Made by a program: the position numbers and the translations under genes | Origin: Methanobacteriota archaeon | Lineage (GTDB): Archaea > Thermoplasmatota > Poseidoniia > Poseidoniales > Thalassarchaeaceae | NCBI GenBank assembly: GCA_002728565.1 | Contig: PBUX01000013.1 | Location: 20,473 to 25,667, forward strand | Direction of reading: 5' to 3' | DNA: 5,195 bases | Shown: piece after piece, positions 1-4,900 of the stretch | Numbering within the stretch: position 1 is the first letter of the stretch | Layout: every line of letters starts with the position of its first letter | The notes under the pieces: generated by a model | Databases searched by the model: none | Told to the model about the DNA's origin: nothing | What the model saw: only the letters and a program-made list of their open reading frames with translations

Positions 1-897
1 CAGCTGTCCGACCACAGGCAGTCCCTCAACTGGAATTCTAACGAGCTCGTCGAAATCTCCGCTTCTGTCGGCGGCGAGCCAATCAGCACGGAAACTGGTT
101 CGAACGGGTCGTTCAACTTCGACCTCAACACTACGGGGGGGCATCTTGTATGCATACACGCAGTGGACCTTACTTCCGAGCAGATAAACCCCAACTACCT
201 CTCAGAGTGCAGGCTTTTTGAGTTGAACCAAAGCACCTACAACACGAATCTTTCGAATGAAAACTCGCAATTGGTAGCGCTTGACAGCATTCAGGTGGAA
301 ATAGGGCGCCACGACTCTCAAGAAATTCGCTGGTCCAGAGTCGGCACAGAAGAGAGCTACTCAATCTCCCCCGGTGAGGTGGTCGTCCCCATCACGCTTG
401 AGTTAGAAGAGGGCATGAACGAGTTCGTCATCGAGGTCGACACCCTTGACGGGACTGACAGCTACACCATATCCATACTGAAGGACTCGACACCCCCCAT
501 TCTCACATTCCAGGAATACCAGTACAGGAACGCACCGCTGTCCATCCACAGGGAGTTAAGCGGGTCATGCGAGCCGGGTACGCCTGTGAAGATAACGAGC
601 CAGGTGGAGGAAATTGAGTTCACCTGCCCCTCTGTTGGAAACTTCACCGAGGTCATCACAATCCCCTCAAAAGGGGGCTCACATACGATCGAGGGTAGTA
701 GCATGGACGAGGCGATGAACGAGCGCCTTTTCTCCATAGACGTCCAAAAGCAGGACTGGAGGGACTGGGCGATGGATGATGCTGCCGCATCAGGCCCTAT
801 GATCTGGTGGTTTTCAGGATTCGGACTATTGGGGATTTCCGGGGTGGCCTTGCTAGGAAAGAGGATATTCAGGGGGACTGGCGGGGAACGTGGGTAA
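1..897 (+). CDS. C-terminal part of a membrane-anchored surface protein with Ig/cadherin-like domains (5' truncated)
   Basis: The frame is open from base 1 to the TAA at 895-897, giving 298 residues with the N-terminus outside the window; the GTG at 163 is an internal Val codon, not a start. Three beta-sandwich-like segments are visible. Residues 1-78 contain NGSFNFD (35-41) and GGHLVC. Residues about 80-164 contain EEGMNEFVIEVDTLDG then SYTISILKDSTPP, which resembles cadherin-like/bacterial Ig-like domains. Residues about 165-248 contain SGSCEPGTPVKI and the end-of-domain motif SSMDEAMNE. The four cysteines form two equally spaced pairs (51/70 and 190/209). A 20-residue hydrophobic helix (267-286) precedes a basic tail ending KRIFRGTGGERG, so the topology is extracellular N-terminus with a C-terminal anchor. 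Several N-x-S/T sequons fit a glycosylated archaeal surface protein. The ligand or function cannot be told; adhesion or envelope structure is inference. Confidence 0.8.
   Translation, partial: QLSDHRQSLNWNSNELVEISASVGGEPISTETGSNGSFNFDLNTTGGHLVCIHAVDLTSEQINPNYLSECRLFELNQSTYNTNLSNENSQLVALDSIQVEIGRHDSQEIRWSRVGTEESYSISPGEVVVPITLELEEGMNEFVIEVDTLDGTDSYTISILKDSTPPILTFQEYQYRNAPLSIHRELSGSCEPGTPVKITSQVEEIEFTCPSVGNFTEVITIPSKGGSHTIEGSSMDEAMNERLFSIDVQKQDWRDWAMDDAAASGPMIWWFSGFGLLGISGVALLGKRIFRGTGGERG
799..858 (+). other. C-terminal transmembrane anchor of the surface protein
   Basis: Twenty uncharged residues (MIWWFSGFGLLGISGVALLG) are followed by a Lys/Arg-containing tail of 12 residues before the stop. 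The preceding stretch (QDWRDWAMDDAAASGP) is polar and acidic. The charge distribution places the tail inside and the Ig-like domains outside the cell. It resembles a stop-transfer anchor; there is no LPxTG-type sorting motif and no PGF motif. Confidence 0.8.
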
Positions 898-934
898 TGC
901 CAAAACTAATCTCCCCCATGCCGTCCCACATTTC

Positions 935-1783
935 ATGGAAGTCAAATCACTCGGTGTTATCGGATCGGGACAAATGGGCAGCGGAATTGCGCAAGTAGCA
1001 GCCTGCAGTGGGATGGGCGTGAAACTCGTAGACGTCGACCAGTCTTTCATCGAGCGAGGAATGTCTGCCATCCGTGGCTCACTCGAAAAGCTATCTTCCA
1101 AGGGGGCGATGTCAGAGGGGGAGGCAGAGGAAGCTATGAGTCTGGTAACAACGGGGATCGGCCTCTCGCACCTGTCCGATTGCGACCTAATCGTCGAAGC
1201 GATTCCAGAAGTTCCAGACTTGAAGTTCTCCACATTCTCCGAACTGGACTCCATTTGCAAGTCTGACGCCATACTCGCCAGCAACACCTCCAGCATCTCG
1301 ATTAGTGAGATAGCGAGTCACACCAACAGGCCCGAACGCGTGATAGGAATGCACTTCATGAACCCAGTCCCAATAATGAAGCTAGTTGAGGTCATAAACG
1401 GCGAACAAACCTCGAAGGAGGTCACATCCGCCGTAATCGGTGCAGCAGAGAGGATGGGAAAGACCCCACTCTCATGCATGGACTCACCGGGATTTGTCAG
1501 CAACAGGATTCTGTGTCCAATGATCAATGAGGCGATATTGGCATTCCAAGAGGGGGTAGCCGAGGCCAGCGCAATAGACGGGATAATGAAGCTGGGAATG
1601 AACCACCCCATAGGTCCACTTGCACTAGCCGACCTAATTGGCCTAGACACAGTACTACACATCATGAACGTTCTACACGCAGGACTCTCGGACGACAAGT
1701 ACCTCCCAGCTCCACTACTGGTTGAGATGGTAGGCAAAGGACAATTGGGCCGAAAGACCGGCTCAGGTTTCTACGATTATTAA
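935..1783 (+). CDS. hbd: 3-hydroxyacyl-CoA (3-hydroxybutyryl-CoA) dehydrogenase, NAD-dependent
   Basis: This cytoplasmic enzyme interconverts (S)-3-hydroxyacyl-CoA and 3-oxoacyl-CoA with NAD+ in beta-oxidation or butanoyl-CoA type pathways. The 282-residue product has the usual length of the stand-alone family. The Rossmann loop GSGQMGSG is at 10-17 and the Asp ending strand 2 is D33, typical of NAD preference. The catalytic set is intact: S119 in SNTSS, H140 in GMHFMNP, E152 in LVEV and N190 in GFVSNR. The C-terminal helical domain contains NHPIGPLALADLIGLD and ends GRKTGSGFYDY. I chose ATG 935 because it places the glycine loop at the normal position; GTG 890 in the same frame would add 15 residues and overlap the upstream gene by 8 bases. 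No Shine-Dalgarno motif precedes ATG 935, so a leaderless transcript is plausible. Chain-length preference cannot be read from sequence, so the symbol is a family label. Confidence 0.95.
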   Translation: MEVKSLGVIGSGQMGSGIAQVAACSGMGVKLVDVDQSFIERGMSAIRGSLEKLSSKGAMSEGEAEEAMSLVTTGIGLSHLSDCDLIVEAIPEVPDLKFSTFSELDSICKSDAILASNTSSISISEIASHTNRPERVIGMHFMNPVPIMKLVEVINGEQTSKEVTSAVIGAAERMGKTPLSCMDSPGFVSNRILCPMINEAILAFQEGVAEASAIDGIMKLGMNHPIGPLALADLIGLDTVLHIMNVLHAGLSDDKYLPAPLLVEMVGKGQLGRKTGSGFYDY

Positions 1784-1797
1784 GAGGGCACTGAGAA

Positions 1798-1829
1798 GGT
1801 GCAGAAAACGCACCCCTCGCGCGCGGTGC
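1798..1829 (+). terminator. Mutually exclusive GGTGC/GCACC hairpins downstream of the dehydrogenase (weak candidate)
   Basis: GGTGC (1798-1802) can pair with GCACC (1810-1814) across a 7-base loop. The same GCACC can instead pair with GGTGC at 1825-1829 across a 10-base loop. Each stem is only 5 bp and no T-run follows, so a terminator or RNA-folding role is speculative. Confidence 0.2.
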
Positions 1830-1837
1830 ATAAAACA
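1828..1837 (+). promoter_or_regulatory. Possible TATA-like element for the giant secreted protein gene
   Basis: GCATAAAACA is the most AT-rich block in an otherwise GC-rich spacer. Archaeal TATA boxes are centred about 26 bases before the transcription start, which would put the start near 1858. That is downstream of ATG 1852 and upstream of ATG 1885. A purine-rich BRE is not evident, so this is a tentative call. Confidence 0.3.
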
Positions 1838-1884
1838 CACCATTTCTCACAATGCTTCAAAAGCCCTCGCACCAGCCGCATACC

Positions 1885-1959
1885 ATGGGACGGAGTAGCG
1901 GGCTAAGGATCATCATCGCAATCATGATCGTCTCTTCCGCAGCATTTCCCGCCATAGGG
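1885..1959 (+). other. Sec-type signal peptide
   Basis: MGRSSGLR (two Arg) is followed by the hydrophobic core IIIAIMIVSSAAF and a PAIG/DD boundary. Cleavage near AIG|DD (about residue 24) would leave DDAGSGGDAG, the first copy of the repeat-junction motif, at the mature N-terminus. There is no lipobox cysteine and no twin arginine. Confidence 0.75.
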
Positions 1960-4900
1960 GATGACGCGGGTTCAGGGGGGGATGCAGGTAGCAGCATGAC
2001 TTCCGCAATCCCTCTTAGCCCTTCGAATGGGACATACAATGGGAATCTAAGCAGCTCAGGCGATACAACAGACTACTACTCGATCGACGTCCCTAACGGA
2101 ACCGGAATTTCGGTGGGCCTGGACTCCCCCGCTGGGTCAGACTTCGACATCAGGCTCCGCAATACGATCGGCAACACAATCGACAGCAGCGCTAGCACTT
2201 CTTACGACGAGGTCTCATCAAACGGCTCCAATGTCGGGGGAACTACGGTCTACATCGAAATATACGTGTGGTCAGGGTCCGGGACGTACACGATGACGGT
2301 ATGGCTTTTCCCATCCGGCATCTCACCCCCTGCCAACCAGAACGATGCCAACACCGGGGGGGATGCATCCAACTCCCAGTCCAGTCCCACGCCCCTTCCA
2401 GCCGTGAACGGAACATACTTCGGCGAGGTAGATAACAGCAACGACCAGTTCGACTGGTACTACGTACCCGTTCCAAACCTGCACTCCATCAACGCCACCC
2501 TGTCCTGGAACTCAACCTCCACCACTGAGGACCTCGACCTCTACTTGTACGACGACAATGGCACCAGGATAGCGTACAGCTGGTACGACAACCCGGAGGC
2601 AGTAGGGAGCGGGGCGGCCAACATAGGCGGCACGAACGTGTCCATCCTGGTCGATGCCTTCAGCGGAGCCGATGACTACACGCTGGAGATATGGCTCACC
2701 AACTCTTCCACATCACCTGGATTGAACCAGAACGACGCAAACTCGGGGGGCGACGCAGGCAATGGCTTCCAACAGGCGCTGCCACTGCCCAGCTCAAACG
2801 GGACTTACCACGGTTGGGCCTCAGACAACGGTGACGACTGGGACGTTTATTCCATTCAAGTACCCGATATGCACGAAATAGAGGCTTCTCTGGGTTGGAA
2901 CACATCTTCCAACGACTTCGACTTCGGGCTCTTCGACGAGTCGGAGAGCCAGGTCGACGCCAGCTTCACCTCCAATCCCGAAACGATCAGCTCCAGCTCG
3001 CTCGGGAACACCACTGCCTACATCGTAGTTCAGGCGACCACGGGGGAGGAGGACTACGAGCTGTCGGTAACGCTGACGAACCTTTCCTCCACACCCGCAT
3101 TCAACCAAAACGACGCCAACTCTGGCGGGGATGCCGGTAACGCACTCTCCCAGGCCCTTGCACTTCCGGATGCAAATGGCACCTATTATTACGGGTGGGC
3201 ATCGGATAGCGACGACAGTTGGGACGTGTACTCCGTCCAAGTCCCCTACATGCAAGGGATAGAAGCCTTCCTTTCTTGGAACACGTCATCCAACGACTTC
3301 GACATGGGACTCTACGACGAGTCGCAGTCCCAGATAGATACGAGCTTCAACTCAAACCCAGAGTCGGTCCAGAGCGGATCCACCAACGTAAGCAACACCA
3401 CTGTCTACATAGTCGTGCAGGCGACCACGGGGGAGGAGGACTACACACTCTGGGTCAATCTGGTTAACCAGACGCCCAACCCGGTATTCAACCAGAACGA
3501 CGCCAACTCCGGTGGCGACGCCGGCGACGACTTCTCCTCATCGACCCCACTACCAAGCGTAAACGGCACCTACTACGGGTGGATCTCGGACTCTGACAGC
3601 GATGGAGACGGCGTGGTGGACGACGAAGAGGACTACTACTCAGTGTACGTTCCAAATATGCACTCCATAGAGGTCTCGCTGTCCTGGAACAACAGTGATG
3701 ATTACGATCTAACCCTATATGACCAGGGGCAGGGATACCTGGACAGCTCTTTGTTCGCCAACCCGGAGTCGGTTGACAGCGGCAGCACCAATGTAAGTGA
3801 CACCACAGTGTACATCAGCGTTCTTTCCTACTCCGGAGAGGGGGACTACACTTTGGTGGTATCCCTGATTCCCCTGGACGCTGACGGCGACGGCTTCCTC
3901 AATGACGTCGAGCTCGACTGCGGCTCCGACCCCTATGACAACCAGAGTATACCGTCCGACACGGACGCGGACGGAATCTGCGACTACCAGGATCCCGACC
4001 TTGACGGGGACGGAGTCTCCAATGAGGAAGACAACTTCCCCTACGATTCAAACGAGTCATCTGACAGCGACCAGGATGGCATTGGCGACAACTCGGACTT
4101 GGACGATGACAACGACGGATGGTCCGACTTGGACGAAAACTCCTGCGGAACCAATCCGAATGACTTCGCTTCCGTACCCGGGGACCACGATGGCGATGGC
4201 TCCTGTGATCAGGTCGATGATGACATTGACGATGACGGGTACCTGAACGCGAATGACGCTTTCGACTTCGACTCAGGGGAGTGGAACGACACCGATGGGG
4301 ACGGGATAGGGGACAACTCCGACGGGGACGACGACGGCGACGGATTCTACGATGGCGTCGAGATAGACTGCCTCTCTGACCCACTGGACGGCCAGTCAAC
4401 ACCTACGGACACGGATAGCGACGGAGTCTGCGACGAGATGGATGACGATCTGGACGGCGATGGCACCACGAATGACCTGGACGACTTCCCATTCAGCCAG
4501 GACGAGAGCACCGACACCGATGGGGACGGCCTGGGGGACAACTCCGACCCGGACGACGACAATGACGGTTACCAGGACCTAGTCGACGAATTCCCGCTGA
4601 ACGGGGCCGAGTGGTCCGACAACGACGGGGACTGCCAATCCATAGCACAAGAAAGCCAGACCACTACCACCGGAAACGGCTGCGGGGACAACTCCGACCC
4701 GGACGACGACAACGATGAATGGACCGACTCGGACGAGTTGGAATGCGGGACGAACCCGTACTCATCCATCCTTTTCCCGCCCGACTTCGATGGAGACGGG
4801 ATCTGCGACATCCTCGACGATGACGACGATGACGATGGATACAACGACTCATACGACGCCTTCCAATTCGACCCCACCGAGTGGATTGACACCGACGGGG

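Larger units (their letters stand above)
1784..1884. other. Intergenic region between the dehydrogenase and the giant secreted protein gene
   Basis: This 101-base gap has no supported gene. It holds two overlapping potential hairpins (1798-1814 and 1810-1829), a TATA-like AT stretch at 1828-1837, and an alternative in-frame ATG at 1852 for the next gene. There is no U-rich tract of the kind common at archaeal transcription ends. Confidence 0.6.
1960..3873 (+). repeat. Five tandem PPC-like beta-sandwich modules
   Basis: Boundaries set at the junction motif NDAN(S/T)GGDA are 1960-2340, 2341-2730, 2731-3108, 3109-3495 and 3496-3873 (127, 130, 126, 129 and 126 aa). Each module reads: junction motif, an invariant NGTY, an acidic loop, a (D/Y)xYSxxVP-like strand, (S/G)W-N-x-(S/T) in modules 2-5, an LYD or LFD strand, NPE in modules 2-5, TTVYI-like and DYTLxV-like strands. 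Module 1 is the most divergent (DDAGSGGDAG and VGLDSP instead). Modules 3 and 4 are closest to each other. The array contains no Cys and no Lys. PPC assignment is by recognised pattern, not by a profile search. Confidence 0.8.

Noticed and set aside
163..897. GTG 163 as the start of a short 244-residue protein
   Set aside because: The frame is open back to base 1, the upstream residues continue a beta-sandwich pattern, and no signal peptide follows GTG 163, so it is an internal codon of a truncated gene.
807..998. 63-codon frame spanning the junction of the first two genes
   Set aside because: It overlaps the membrane anchor of one gene and the NAD-binding loop of the next in a third frame, and has no distinguishing features.
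853..1296. Antisense open frame of 147 codons opposite the dehydrogenase
   Set aside because: It lies wholly over a confident gene with intact catalytic motifs, its product has no recognisable fold pattern, and it is explained by the codon bias of the sense strand.
3902..4246. Sense-strand Thr/Met-rich frame of 114 codons in the +1 frame of the repeats
   Set aside because: Low-complexity shadow of the DxDxDG repeats, with periodic Thr-Arg and Met-Thr runs matching the repeat period.
3899..4402. Antisense Arg/Ser/His-rich open frame, resembling a basic or RS-rich protein
   Set aside because: GAC/GAT Asp codons read in another antisense frame give Arg, His and Ser runs and few stops. The composition is a mirror of the Asp-rich repeats.
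4816..4836. Run of seven Asp codons considered as a slippage-prone microsatellite
   Set aside because: GAC and GAT are mixed, so the DNA is not a clean trinucleotide repeat and slippage is less likely than recombination between the longer repeats.
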